Assembly: GCF_013376105.1 (NCBI RefSeq)
Contig: NZ_JAAMFM010000017.1
Coordinates: 1 to 64,000 of the forward strand
Source: Arthrobacter wenxiniae
Lineage (GTDB): Bacteria; Actinomycetota; Actinomycetes; Actinomycetales; Micrococcaceae
Direction of reading: 5' to 3'
Length of the DNA stretch: 64,000 bases
Shown: piece by piece, positions 1 to 8,964 of the stretch
Position numbering within the stretch: position 1 is the first letter of the stretch
How the letters are laid out: each line of letters opens with the position of its first letter
The notes under the pieces: generated by a model
What the model was told of the DNA's origin: nothing
The model's database searches: none
The model's input: only the letters and a program-made list of their open reading frames with translations
Translations under genes and position numbers: made by a program

Positions 1-228
1 CCTTACCCGTCAGACTTTCAGGAAGTCAAATCCATGTTTCAGACCCGCATTCAATTTCAGGCAATTCACATTGACTCAATTTGAACACATGTCATCGAGC
101 CTATTTTCAAGGCCTGATGTATGGGTCTTATCCAGGACCGGACTGTTTGCCCGGCGGGGTACTAACTCTAACACCATGCTGCCGGGTTCACCAAACGGCA
201 GGAAGGTGTTCATCCGTACGTGGGCGTG

Positions 229-3200
229 TCAGTCCTGGGAGGGCTGGAGGTAGACCGCGCCGAGCGGCGGAATGCGCAGGGCGAGCGAGAACTCCTGGCC
301 GTCCCGGGCTTCATTCCCTGCGGCGAGCCGGCCCTCATTGAGCACGTTGGATCCGCCAAATTCGGCGCGGTCCGTGTTGAGGACTTCCTCCCAGGGACCC
401 GCCTGCGGCAGGCCCACCCGATAGCCCTCATAGGCGACGCCGGCAAAGTTGACGATGCACACGAGAGGGTTTCCGCTGTTGTCCCACCGGATGAATGACA
501 CCACGTTGTGGGCGGTGTCTCCGCCGTTGATCCAGGTAAAGCCTTCCGGCTTGTTGTCCAGGTCGGACAGTGCAGGCGTGCCGGAGTAAACCCGGTTCAG
601 CTCCTTCACCAACAGCTGCACCCCGCGGTGCGGCGGGTTCTCCGCCAGCCACCAGTCCAGCCCGTGCTGCTCGCTCCATTCGGCCTCCTGGCCGAACTCG
701 GTCCCCATGAAGATCAGCTGCTTGCCCGGGTGCGCCCATTGGAAGGCCAGGTAGGCGCGGAGGTTGGCCAGTTGCTGCCAGCGGTCCCCGGGCATCTTCC
801 GCAACAGCGAGCCCTTGCCGTGGACCACCTCGTCGTGGCTGATGGGGAGCAGGAAATTCTCCGTGAACGCGTAGACCATGGAGAAGGTGATCTGGTTGTG
901 GTGCCAGCCGCGGTTCACCGGGTCCTCGGCCATGTAGGTCAGGGAGTCGTGCATCCATCCCATGTTCCACTTGATGCCAAAGCCCAGTCCATTGACGCTC
1001 GTTGGCGCCGTGACGCCCGGAAACGCCGTGGACTCTTCGGCTATGGTGACGATGCCCGGGTTGCGGCGGTAGGCGGTGGCGTTCATTTCCTGCAGGAAGC
1101 TGATGGCTTCCAGGTTTTCCCGTCCGCCGAAACGGTTCGGGCTCCACTGGCCGTCTTCGCGCGAATAGTCCAGGTACAGCATGGAGGCCACCGCATCCAC
1201 CCGCAGCCCGTCGATGTGGAATTCCTCAAACCAGTAGAGGGCATTGGCCACCAGGAAATTGCGCACCTCGTTCCTGCCGAAATCGAAGATGAGGGTGCCC
1301 CAGTCGGGGTGTTCGCCCAGCCGGGGATCGGAGTGCTCGTACTGTGCGCCGCCGTTGAAGTTGGCGAGGGCCCATTCATCCTTGGGAAAATGGGCCGGGA
1401 CCCAGTCCATGATGACGCCGATCCCTGCCTGGTGCAGGGAATCGACGAGGAAGCGGAATTCATCGGGGTGCCCAAAACGTGACGTCGGCGCGTAGTACGA
1501 CGTGACCTGGTACCCCCACGATCCGCCAAACGGGTGCTCGGACACCGGCATGAACTCGACATGGGTGAACCCGAGCCATTTGACGTATTCGACCAGTTCC
1601 GCGGCCAGCTCGCGGTAGGAAAGACCCTGTCGCCATGACCCCAGGTGGACCTCATACACGCTCATGGGTGAGTTGTGCGGATCGCGCGCGGCGCGCGCCG
1701 CCATCCATGCGGAGTCCTGGAAGGCATAGTTGGACTCCACGACCCGGGACGCCGTCAGCGGCGGGACTTCGGTGCCGTACGCCATGGGGTCGGCCTTCTG
1801 AAGCCACTGGCCGTGTTCGGTCAGGATCTCAAACTTGTAGCGGTCCCCTGCTGCCGCATCGGGAATGAACAGCTCCCAGACTCCGCTGGTGCCGAGGCTG
1901 CGCATGGCGTGCGACCGGCCGTCCCAGTTGTTGAATTCGCCGATGACCCGCACTGCCCGGACCGCGGGAACCCATACCGCAAAGCTGACGCCTGAAACGG
2001 CGCCCAGGCTGGAGTGGTAGCGCTGCACATGCGCTCCCAGGGCCGTCCACAATGTTTCGTGCCGCCCTTCCGCCATCAGGTGAAGGTCCAACTCCCCCAC
2101 GGTCGGCAGGTAGCGGTAGGGATCGTCGACTTCATGGGTGCCGTCGGCATAGCGGACCTGCAGCCGGTAGTCCGGGACGTGTCCCGCTTCCTCCACCGGC
2201 ACCACGGCAACCCAAATGCCGCCGAACTCGTGCGTCATGGCGTAGCTTCGACCGTCGGTCAGCACCTTCACGGATTCCGCCAGATGGCGCAGCGTCCGGA
2301 TGGTGGCGAAGCCGTCAGAGTCCAAATGGGCGCCCAGCACCGAGTGCGGCGCGTAATAGGTGCCGTCGGAAACACTGGCCAAAACGCCTGCGTCGACTGC
2401 CAGAGGCGCTGTCTTCTTCGGTCCCATGTCCACACTGCTTTCCCTTGATTCAAACAATTCCCGCACGGCTTTCACCGGCACCCCAACCCAATCGGGCCGG
2501 TTCTGCAATTCATAGACAACCTCGTACAACGCCTTGTCCAACCACAAGGACACAAAAAGGATTGAATTTGGATCAATGCTGTTGGGCCGGACACCTTGAT
2601 ATCCGTCGATGAACGCGCCGCTGGCCTCCCTGACCCACGCAGCCGCCTCCTCCTCCGTGGCGTTTCCCTGGCTGGCAGCCTGCGCCCCCGCATAGTCGAG
2701 CGAACGGAGCACGCCCACCACGTCGCGCAGGGGCACGTCCGGGTCGCTGCGCCCGGCCATCGGCCGGAGCGGTTCGCCCTCAAAGTCCAGAAAGTACCAT
2801 TTCACCCCGCCGGGCTCCTCGGCCTGAAGGAGCTGCCCGAGGTGCAAGTCCCCGTGGATGCGCTGCAAGGAGGGAAACTGGTCTATTTGGCGCAACTGTG
2901 CCACAACCTCGCCGAATGCCTTCTCGTAGGGCCCGACGGTGGCCCCCGCCAGGCCCCACGCCCACGTAAGCCGGGCGATGAGCGCCTCCACAAACGCGCC
3001 GGGCCGGCCGTCCGTGCCGGACGCCCCCAACGAGGTCAGCAGGTCGGCATGCAAGTGGGCCAGGCCCGCGCCGATGGTGCGGGCCTGGCGGGAAAAGTCG
3101 CTGCCCCCGGCCGCCGCGGCCAGTGCTGTTTCCCACCCGTCCTTCCCGCCGGAGATGAAGGAGTGGATGACAAACAGCGTGGTTCCCGCGGTTTCGCCGC

Positions 3201-3864
3201 CCAGCCCGCCGGCGTCCCGCCGAATGCTGGCCGTTGCGTGCAGGGCCGGGACCACGGTGCATCCAACCCGGGCCAGCGCCCGGCCAACTTCCACTTCGGG
3301 GTGCGGGCCGGACTGGAGCACGCGAAAGAATTTGGCGACGAGCGGCTGCCCCGCCAGTTCAAAGACCACCGAACTGTTGGACTGTTCAGCCGTCATGGTC
3401 CGAACGGCCGCCACGGACACGGGCGTTGGAGCGCCCCCCGCACCCTCCGCACCGGCCGCGGGGATTGCCGCGCCGCTGTTCCACGTCGCGACCCCCTCAA
3501 GCGGCGTGGCGCCGGAAACGACCCCCAGCCACGCCGTCATGAAGGCCGGATCGGCGGGGGCGTCGTACACCCAGTCGCCGGAGGCCAGCTGCCCGAGCAC
3601 CGCGCCGCCCGGCAGCCCGGCAGGGCGGCGCGGGGACACGCCCAGGGGAACCTGCAGCGTGACGGGCGGTCCGGCGTCGCCCGCGGTCGGGGCGGGGACA
3701 ACGTCAACGAACAGGACGGTGAAGCCGCCGCCCGCCGCGGGCGGGGGCAGCTCCAGGGAGCCGGCGAGGCGCAGGGTGGCGCCGTGGCCGGCGTCGCCCT
3801 TGAGGGGATACCAGCGCTGTGCGGGGAGCCAGTCCGCCATCAGGCCAAGGAGTGGATTGTCCAT
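229..3864 (-). CDS. glgB: Maltokinase / 1,4-alpha-glucan branching enzyme fusion
   Basis: A 1211-residue protein joining two enzymes of the GlgE glucan pathway. Residues 1-475 resemble maltokinase, which makes maltose 1-phosphate from maltose and ATP: an N-cap with PAQRWYPLKG near 14-23, the catalytic loop HGDLHLGQLL near 336, and the metal-binding LDFEGEP near 360. Residues about 490-1211 are a GH13 branching enzyme, which introduces alpha-1,6 branches, with a carbohydrate-binding domain (SFAVWVPAVRAVRVIGEFNNWDG, shortened here to its core near 628-649) and catalytic Asp890 (GLRVDAV), Glu943 (AEEST) and Asp1011 (SHDEVVHGKGS). The start is ATG with no clear Shine-Dalgarno. It lies 67 nt after glgE and is probably co-transcribed. 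Ordinary GlgB is about 730 residues, so the N-terminal 480 residues are the unusual part. Both halves look intact. Confidence 0.93.
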   Translation of the reverse strand: MDNPLLGLMADWLPAQRWYPLKGDAGHGATLRLAGSLELPPPAAGGGFTVLFVDVVPAPTAGDAGPPVTLQVPLGVSPRRPAGLPGGAVLGQLASGDWVYDAPADPAFMTAWLGVVSGATPLEGVATWNSGAAIPAAGAEGAGGAPTPVSVAAVRTMTAEQSNSSVVFELAGQPLVAKFFRVLQSGPHPEVEVGRALARVGCTVVPALHATASIRRDAGGLGGETAGTTLFVIHSFISGGKDGWETALAAAAGGSDFSRQARTIGAGLAHLHADLLTSLGASGTDGRPGAFVEALIARLTWAWGLAGATVGPYEKAFGEVVAQLRQIDQFPSLQRIHGDLHLGQLLQAEEPGGVKWYFLDFEGEPLRPMAGRSDPDVPLRDVVGVLRSLDYAGAQAASQGNATEEEAAAWVREASGAFIDGYQGVRPNSIDPNSILFVSLWLDKALYEVVYELQNRPDWVGVPVKAVRELFESRESSVDMGPKKTAPLAVDAGVLASVSDGTYYAPHSVLGAHLDSDGFATIRTLRHLAESVKVLTDGRSYAMTHEFGGIWVAVVPVEEAGHVPDYRLQVRYADGTHEVDDPYRYLPTVGELDLHLMAEGRHETLWTALGAHVQRYHSSLGAVSGVSFAVWVPAVRAVRVIGEFNNWDGRSHAMRSLGTSGVWELFIPDAAAGDRYKFEILTEHGQWLQKADPMAYGTEVPPLTASRVVESNYAFQDSAWMAARAARDPHNSPMSVYEVHLGSWRQGLSYRELAAELVEYVKWLGFTHVEFMPVSEHPFGGSWGYQVTSYYAPTSRFGHPDEFRFLVDSLHQAGIGVIMDWVPAHFPKDEWALANFNGGAQYEHSDPRLGEHPDWGTLIFDFGRNEVRNFLVANALYWFEEFHIDGLRVDAVASMLYLDYSREDGQWSPNRFGGRENLEAISFLQEMNATAYRRNPGIVTIAEESTAFPGVTAPTSVNGLGFGIKWNMGWMHDSLTYMAEDPVNRGWHHNQITFSMVYAFTENFLLPISHDEVVHGKGSLLRKMPGDRWQQLANLRAYLAFQWAHPGKQLIFMGTEFGQEAEWSEQHGLDWWLAENPPHRGVQLLVKELNRVYSGTPALSDLDNKPEGFTWINGGDTAHNVVSFIRWDNSGNPLVCIVNFAGVAYEGYRVGLPQAGPWEEVLNTDRAEFGGSNVLNEGRLAAGNEARDGQEFSLALRIPPLGAVYLQPSQD

Positions 3865-3931
3865 CAGCTGGTGGCCGATCCGGAACCGGCGCTGGGGCGG
3901 GTTCCGCGGCGGGGAGACGGGGAGGGCATTC

Positions 3932-6082
3932 CTACCGCCGAACGTGCAGGATGTGGGCCGGTTCCAGGTGCGCGTCCAGGCGGAAATAGTTTTGTTTGCC
4001 CCAGTTCCAGGTGGCGCCGGTGATGAGCTCGTCCACTATGAACGTGCCGTCCGGGGACAGCCCGTCCAGTTCCAGGGCATCCAGGTCGAGGGTGACCTGG
4101 CCCTCGCGCATGCTGTGCGGGTCCACGTTGATGACCACGATGATGGTGTCCTTGCGGGCCGGGGCATCCGCCGTGGCCGCGATGGTCTTGTGCTTGCTGA
4201 ACACAAGCGTGGAATCGTCGGAGCTTTGGTGCAGGGTCAGGTTTTCCAGGTCCAGCAGGGCCGGGTGCGCGCGGCGGATGCTGTTCAGCAGCGTGACGAA
4301 GGGCGCCAGCGACTTGCCGGAGGCCTCGGCGCCGGCGAAGTTCCGGTCCTTGTATTCGTACTTTTCGTTGTCGATGTACTCTTCCGAACCGGGGCGGGCC
4401 ACGTGCTCGATCAGCTCGTAGCCGGCGTACATGCCCCACAGCGGGCTGCCCATGGCCGCGAGCACGGCACGGATCTTGTAGGCCGCGGGGCCGCCGTACT
4501 GCAGGAATTCGGTGAGGATGTCCGGGGTGTTGACGAAGAAGTTGGGGCGGAAGTAGCCGGCGGATACGCGGCTGACGTGGTGCAGGTACTCCTCCAGCTC
4601 CTTCTTGGTGTTGCGCCAGGTGAAGTAGCTGTAGGACTGCTGGAAGCCGGCGCGGCCCAGGGCGGCCATCATGGCCGGGCGGGTGAAGGCCTCGGCCAGG
4701 AAGACGACCTCCGGGTTTTCGGCGTTGACCGTGCCGATGAGCCACTCCCAGAACCAGACGGGCTTGGTGTGCGGGTTGTCGACGCGGAAGATCTTCACGC
4801 CGTGGCTGATCCACAGGCGCACGATCCGCAGGATTTCCGCCGACAGCCCGGCGGGATCGTTGTCAAAGTTCAGCGGGTAGATGTCCTGATACTTCTTCGG
4901 CGGGTTCTCCGCATAGGCGATGGTCCCGTCCACGCGGGTGGTGAACCATTCCGGGTGCTCCGTGGCCCAGGGGTGGTCCGGCGCGCACTGCAGGGCCAGG
5001 TCCAGGGCCACTTCCAGTTCAAGTTCCCTGGCGGCGGCCACAAACGCGTCAAAGTCCGCAAAGGTGCCCAGGTCCGGGTGGATGGCGTCATGCCCGCCGG
5101 CGGCGGAGCCGATGGCCCAGGGCGAACCGGGATCCGCCGGGCCCGCGTTTAGCGTGTTGTTGGGGCCCTTGCGGTTGACGGTGCCGATCGGGTGGATGGG
5201 CGGCAGGTAGATGACGTCAAAGCCCATGGCGGCGACGGCCGGGAGGCGCCGGGCCGCCGTGGTGAACGTCCCGCTGGTCCACGCGCCGGTGTCCGGGTTG
5301 CGGCGGGCGCCCTCGGAGCGCGGGAAGAACTCGTACCAGGCGCCGCGGCCGGCGGCGTCGCGCTCCACCTTCAGCGGGTAGCTTCGGCTGCGGGTCACCA
5401 GGTCCCGCAGGGGAAAGCGGACGACGGCGGCACGCACCGCAGCGCCGGTGCCGGCGGCCAGGCGGTCGTTGGTGTTGAGCGAGACGTCCGCGAGCGCCTT
5501 GGCCGCATGCTTGAACGTCCTGGCGTCCTCGGGGTGCGGGGTGTCCCGGGCCGCCTTGGACAGCAATTGGTGCCCCTCGGCCAGCATGACCTCGACGTCC
5601 ACGCCGGCGTTGATCTTGACCTGCGCGTTGTGGGCCCAGGTCGCGTAGAGGTCGGCCCAGCCCTCCACGGCAAACGCCCAGTCGCCCTCCGCGGTGGGCG
5701 TGAGCGTCCCGGCCCAGGCGTCCGAGCCCTTGCCCTGCGGCGCCATCCGCGTCCGCTGGACCTCCGTCCCGCAGGGGTCCAGGAGGACGGCGGTGACGCC
5801 GACGGCGTCGTGCCCTTCACGGAAAACCACGGCGCGGACCGTCACCCCTCCCCCTCGCACGGCCTTGGCCGGGAACTTGCCGTCCTCGATGACGGGCTGG
5901 ACGCCGGTGATGGGGATGCGCCCGAAGCGCAGGCCTTCGGCCGGGGACGGAGCGGCCGGGAACGGCCGATTATTGGCCGGCCCAACGGTGGACGGCGAGG
6001 CCGCTTCGCCGGCGGGGTGGGGCGCCGCCCGGCGCGCTGGGGGGGCGGCAGTCGGATCGGGCTTCGAGGTAGTCACAAACAC
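3932..6082 (-). CDS. glgE: Alpha-1,4-glucan:maltose-1-phosphate maltosyltransferase
   Basis: GlgE transfers maltosyl units from maltose 1-phosphate onto the non-reducing end of alpha-1,4-glucans in the cytoplasm. The 716-residue product has the family layout: an N-terminal domain to about residue 230, then a GH13-like barrel with YLPPIHPIG near 292-300, the nucleophile Asp435 in FRVDNPHTKP and the acid/base Glu464 in FLAEAFTRP. The motif GSPLWGMYAGYELIEH follows. The start is GTG at 6082, and a second GTG two codons in is equally possible. An Ala/Pro-rich stretch of about 50 residues precedes the first folded region. The gene is divergent from glgP, 180 nt apart, and upstream of the maltokinase-GlgB fusion, so the substrate-making and product-branching enzymes are adjacent. 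Confidence 0.95.
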   Translation of the reverse strand: MFVTTSKPDPTAAPPARRAAPHPAGEAASPSTVGPANNRPFPAAPSPAEGLRFGRIPITGVQPVIEDGKFPAKAVRGGGVTVRAVVFREGHDAVGVTAVLLDPCGTEVQRTRMAPQGKGSDAWAGTLTPTAEGDWAFAVEGWADLYATWAHNAQVKINAGVDVEVMLAEGHQLLSKAARDTPHPEDARTFKHAAKALADVSLNTNDRLAAGTGAAVRAAVVRFPLRDLVTRSRSYPLKVERDAAGRGAWYEFFPRSEGARRNPDTGAWTSGTFTTAARRLPAVAAMGFDVIYLPPIHPIGTVNRKGPNNTLNAGPADPGSPWAIGSAAGGHDAIHPDLGTFADFDAFVAAARELELEVALDLALQCAPDHPWATEHPEWFTTRVDGTIAYAENPPKKYQDIYPLNFDNDPAGLSAEILRIVRLWISHGVKIFRVDNPHTKPVWFWEWLIGTVNAENPEVVFLAEAFTRPAMMAALGRAGFQQSYSYFTWRNTKKELEEYLHHVSRVSAGYFRPNFFVNTPDILTEFLQYGGPAAYKIRAVLAAMGSPLWGMYAGYELIEHVARPGSEEYIDNEKYEYKDRNFAGAEASGKSLAPFVTLLNSIRRAHPALLDLENLTLHQSSDDSTLVFSKHKTIAATADAPARKDTIIVVINVDPHSMREGQVTLDLDALELDGLSPDGTFIVDELITGATWNWGKQNYFRLDAHLEPAHILHVRR

Positions 6083-6262
6083 GACGTTAGCGACTCCGCC
6101 CCCATAATGCGAAGGCCTGCGCCGATATTGGACGTTTCCGTGCCGTCATGAAGGGGCTGCCCGTGCGGGGATGGCGGGCGCGGACGGTTCGTTACGCCAC
6201 GGAACGATGTTTATGTCACAAGCGTCGCCGGACCGAAACGTTCATGGGCTAGGGTGACCGGC

Positions 6263-8878
6263 ATGAAGGCGATACGCAGGTTCACAGTCCGCACCGTAGT
6301 CCCCGGACCGATTGGCGCGCTCGCGCGGCTGGCCACCAACCTGCGGTGGTCGTGGCACCTGCCGACCAGCCAGCTCTTTGAATCGCTGGACCCGGCGCTG
6401 TGGGACGAGGTGCGGCACGATCCGCTGGCCCTGCTTGCGGCGATATCCCGCGAAAAATTGGAGGCGCTCGCGGCGGACCCTGACGTGGTGGCGCGCGTGG
6501 CAGACGCCGACCGGAACCTCACCGCGTACCTGGGCGAACCGCGCTGGTACCAGTCCCTCGGCGCGGACGCCCCCCACACGATTGCCTACTTCTCCCCCGA
6601 GTTCGGCATCAGCGAAGTGCTGCCGCAGTATTCCGGGGGCCTGGGAATCCTGGCCGGCGACCACTTGAAGACCGCCTCCGACCTGGGTGTGCCGCTGATC
6701 GGCGTCGGGCTGCTTTACCAGGCGGGCTACTTCAAGCAGTCGCTGTCCAAGGACGCCTGGCAGCAGGAGACGTACCCGCTCCTGGATCCCGACGCGCTGC
6801 CGCTGACCCAGCTGCGCGAAGACGACGGCACCCCGGTGCGGATCTCACTGCCGCTGCCCGGGGGCCGCGTGCTCCACGCACACATCTGGCGCGCCGACGT
6901 GGGCCGGGTGCCCCTGCTGCTGCTGGATTCCAACGTGGCCGAAAACGACGCGACCGCCCGCGGTGTGACGGACCGCCTGTACGGCGGCGGCGGGGACCAC
7001 CGGCTGTCCCAGGAGCTCCTGCTGGGCATGGGGGGCGTGAAGGCGCTGCGCATCCACTCCCGCCTGACCGGGACGCCGGAGCCGGAAGTCTTCCACACCA
7101 ACGAGGGCCACGCCGGATTCCTGGGCATCGAGCGCATCCGCGAGCTCATGGACCCGGCCCTCACGCCGCACCCGCTGTCCTGGGACGAGGCCCTGGCGGC
7201 CGGCCGCGCCTCCACGGTCTTCACCACGCACACCCCCGTGCCGGCCGGCATCGACCGCTTCCCCCGAAGCACCATCGAACATTTCTTTGCCGGCGAGCTG
7301 GCCCCGGGCGTCCCGGTGGAGAAGATCCTCGCGCTGGGCGCGGAGAACTACGACGGCGGCAACCCCGAGGTGTTCAACATGGCGGTCATGGGGCTGCGCC
7401 TGGCCCAGCGCGCCAACGGCGTGGCCAAGCTCCACGGGGTGGTCTCCCGCGAAATGTTTTCCGGACTCTGGCCGGGCTTTGACCACGACGACGTCCCCAT
7501 CACGTCCGTGACCAACGGCGTCCACGTGCCCACGTGGGTGGACCCCCGGCTGGCGCAGCTGGCCCGCGAGAAATTCGGCGCCGACGTCCTGGACGGCCCG
7601 GACTGGTCCAAGGTGTACGACGTCAGCGACGGCGAAGTGTGGGAGCTGCGCCGCCGCCTGCGCACGGCCCTGGTTGAGGATGCCCGGCGGCGCCTGCGCG
7701 CGTCATGGAAGAAGCGGGGGGCCGCCGATGCGCAGCTGGCCTGGACCGACTCGGCGCTGGACCCGGACGTGTTGACAATCGGCTTCGCGCGCCGTGTGCC
7801 CACCTACAAGCGTTTGACGCTCATGCTGCGCGACCCCGCCCGGCTCAAGGCCCTGCTGCTCCACCCGGAGCACCCGATCCAGCTGGTCATCGCCGGCAAG
7901 TCGCACCCTGCCGACGACGCCGGCAAGAAGATGATCCAGGACCTGGTCCAGTTCACCGACGACCCCGAGGTCCGGCACCGGATCGTTTTCCTGCCCAACT
8001 ACGACATTGCCATGGCCCGCACCCTGTTTCCCGGCTGCGACGTGTGGCTGAACAACCCGTTGCGGCCGCTCGAGGCCTGCGGAACGTCCGGGATGAAGGC
8101 CGCCATCAACGGTTCCCTCAACCTGTCCGTCATGGACGGCTGGTGGGATGAGCTGTACGACGGCGAGAACGGCTGGGCGATCCCCACCGCCAACGCGGGC
8201 ACCGGCGAGGCGGAGCGCGACGACATAGAGTCGGCGGCGCTCTACGAGCTGCTGGAAACGCAGGTGGCGCCGCGCTTCTACGGCGACCTGGTGTCTGCCG
8301 GCGCCGGGGCGGCCGGCCCGTCGCAGCCAGGTCGCGGCGGCCTGCCGTCACATTGGATCTCCATGATCAAGCACACCCTCGCCACGCTGGGCCCCGAGGT
8401 TGCGGCCGAGCGCATGGTCAAGGAATACGTGCAGCGCCTCTACCAGCCCGCGGCGGCCGCCGGCCGGGCGGCCAGGGCCCGCGACTACGCCGCCACAAGG
8501 GACCTGGCGGCGTGGATCGGCAATGTGCGCAGTGAATGGTGCGGCGTCCGGATTGAACACGTGGAATCCCACGGACTCGCGGATGAGCCGCACATCGGAC
8601 AGTCCCTGCGGGTCCGCGCCAACGTGTACCTGGGCACCCTGAGGCCCGGGGACGTCTCCGTCTCCGTGGCCTACGGCCGCGTGGGCAGCAGCGACGAACT
8701 CAGCGACACCCGCTCCCTGGAATTGCTGCACGCCAGGGACCTGGGCGACGGCCGGCACCAGTTTGAGGCGGAGCTGGTCATCGACCGCTCCGGCAGCTTT
8801 GGCTACGGCGTGCAGGTCCTCCCCTGCCATGCCGGCCTGGCCAGCCCCGCGGAACTGGGCCTGATCGCCACGGCCTGA
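6263..8878 (+). CDS. glgP: Alpha-glucan phosphorylase (GT35)
   Basis: This enzyme removes glucose 1-phosphate from the ends of glycogen and maltodextrins. The product (871 residues from ATG 6263) is of the single-domain actinobacterial type with a DUF3417-like N-terminal region (AIRRFTVRTVVPGPIGAL, then NLRWSWHLPT). The active-site block CGTSGMKAAINGSLN near 8080-8130 contains the lysine that carries pyridoxal phosphate, followed by DGWWDELYDGENGWAIP. ATG 6263 is preferred over the in-frame GTG 6254 because AGGGTG at 6251-6256 is placed as a ribosome binding site. It is divergent from glgE and convergent with glgX; the 86 nt before glgX hold a repeat. It works with glgX in glycogen breakdown. 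Confidence 0.93.
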   Translation: MKAIRRFTVRTVVPGPIGALARLATNLRWSWHLPTSQLFESLDPALWDEVRHDPLALLAAISREKLEALAADPDVVARVADADRNLTAYLGEPRWYQSLGADAPHTIAYFSPEFGISEVLPQYSGGLGILAGDHLKTASDLGVPLIGVGLLYQAGYFKQSLSKDAWQQETYPLLDPDALPLTQLREDDGTPVRISLPLPGGRVLHAHIWRADVGRVPLLLLDSNVAENDATARGVTDRLYGGGGDHRLSQELLLGMGGVKALRIHSRLTGTPEPEVFHTNEGHAGFLGIERIRELMDPALTPHPLSWDEALAAGRASTVFTTHTPVPAGIDRFPRSTIEHFFAGELAPGVPVEKILALGAENYDGGNPEVFNMAVMGLRLAQRANGVAKLHGVVSREMFSGLWPGFDHDDVPITSVTNGVHVPTWVDPRLAQLAREKFGADVLDGPDWSKVYDVSDGEVWELRRRLRTALVEDARRRLRASWKKRGAADAQLAWTDSALDPDVLTIGFARRVPTYKRLTLMLRDPARLKALLLHPEHPIQLVIAGKSHPADDAGKKMIQDLVQFTDDPEVRHRIVFLPNYDIAMARTLFPGCDVWLNNPLRPLEACGTSGMKAAINGSLNLSVMDGWWDELYDGENGWAIPTANAGTGEAERDDIESAALYELLETQVAPRFYGDLVSAGAGAAGPSQPGRGGLPSHWISMIKHTLATLGPEVAAERMVKEYVQRLYQPAAAAGRAARARDYAATRDLAAWIGNVRSEWCGVRIEHVESHGLADEPHIGQSLRVRANVYLGTLRPGDVSVSVAYGRVGSSDELSDTRSLELLHARDLGDGRHQFEAELVIDRSGSFGYGVQVLPCHAGLASPAELGLIATA

Positions 8879-8880
8879 CG

Positions 8881-8964
8881 ACAGGCCCGGGCCTCGACAG
8901 GCTCTGGCCTCGACAGGCTGGACCAGCGGGCCCCGGCCTGAAAGGCTCGACCAGCGGGCCCCGG
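8881..8964. repeat. GC-rich intergenic repeat cluster (GACAGGCTCGACC type)
   Basis: The 86 nt between the convergent glgP and glgX genes contain GCCTCGACAGGCT twice (8891-8903, 8907-8919) and GACCAGCGGGCCCCGG twice (8921-8936, 8949-8964). The same core, roughly GACAGGCTCGACCACCGG, recurs at 35669-35689, 45645-45670 and 56315-56374, always between genes. There is no coding potential. Confidence 0.8.

Noticed and set aside
1-228. Possible gene upstream of the window's first CDS
   Set aside because: Only short frames of 60-86 codons with poor composition are present. I see a spacer, slightly AT-richer than its surroundings, downstream of glgB.
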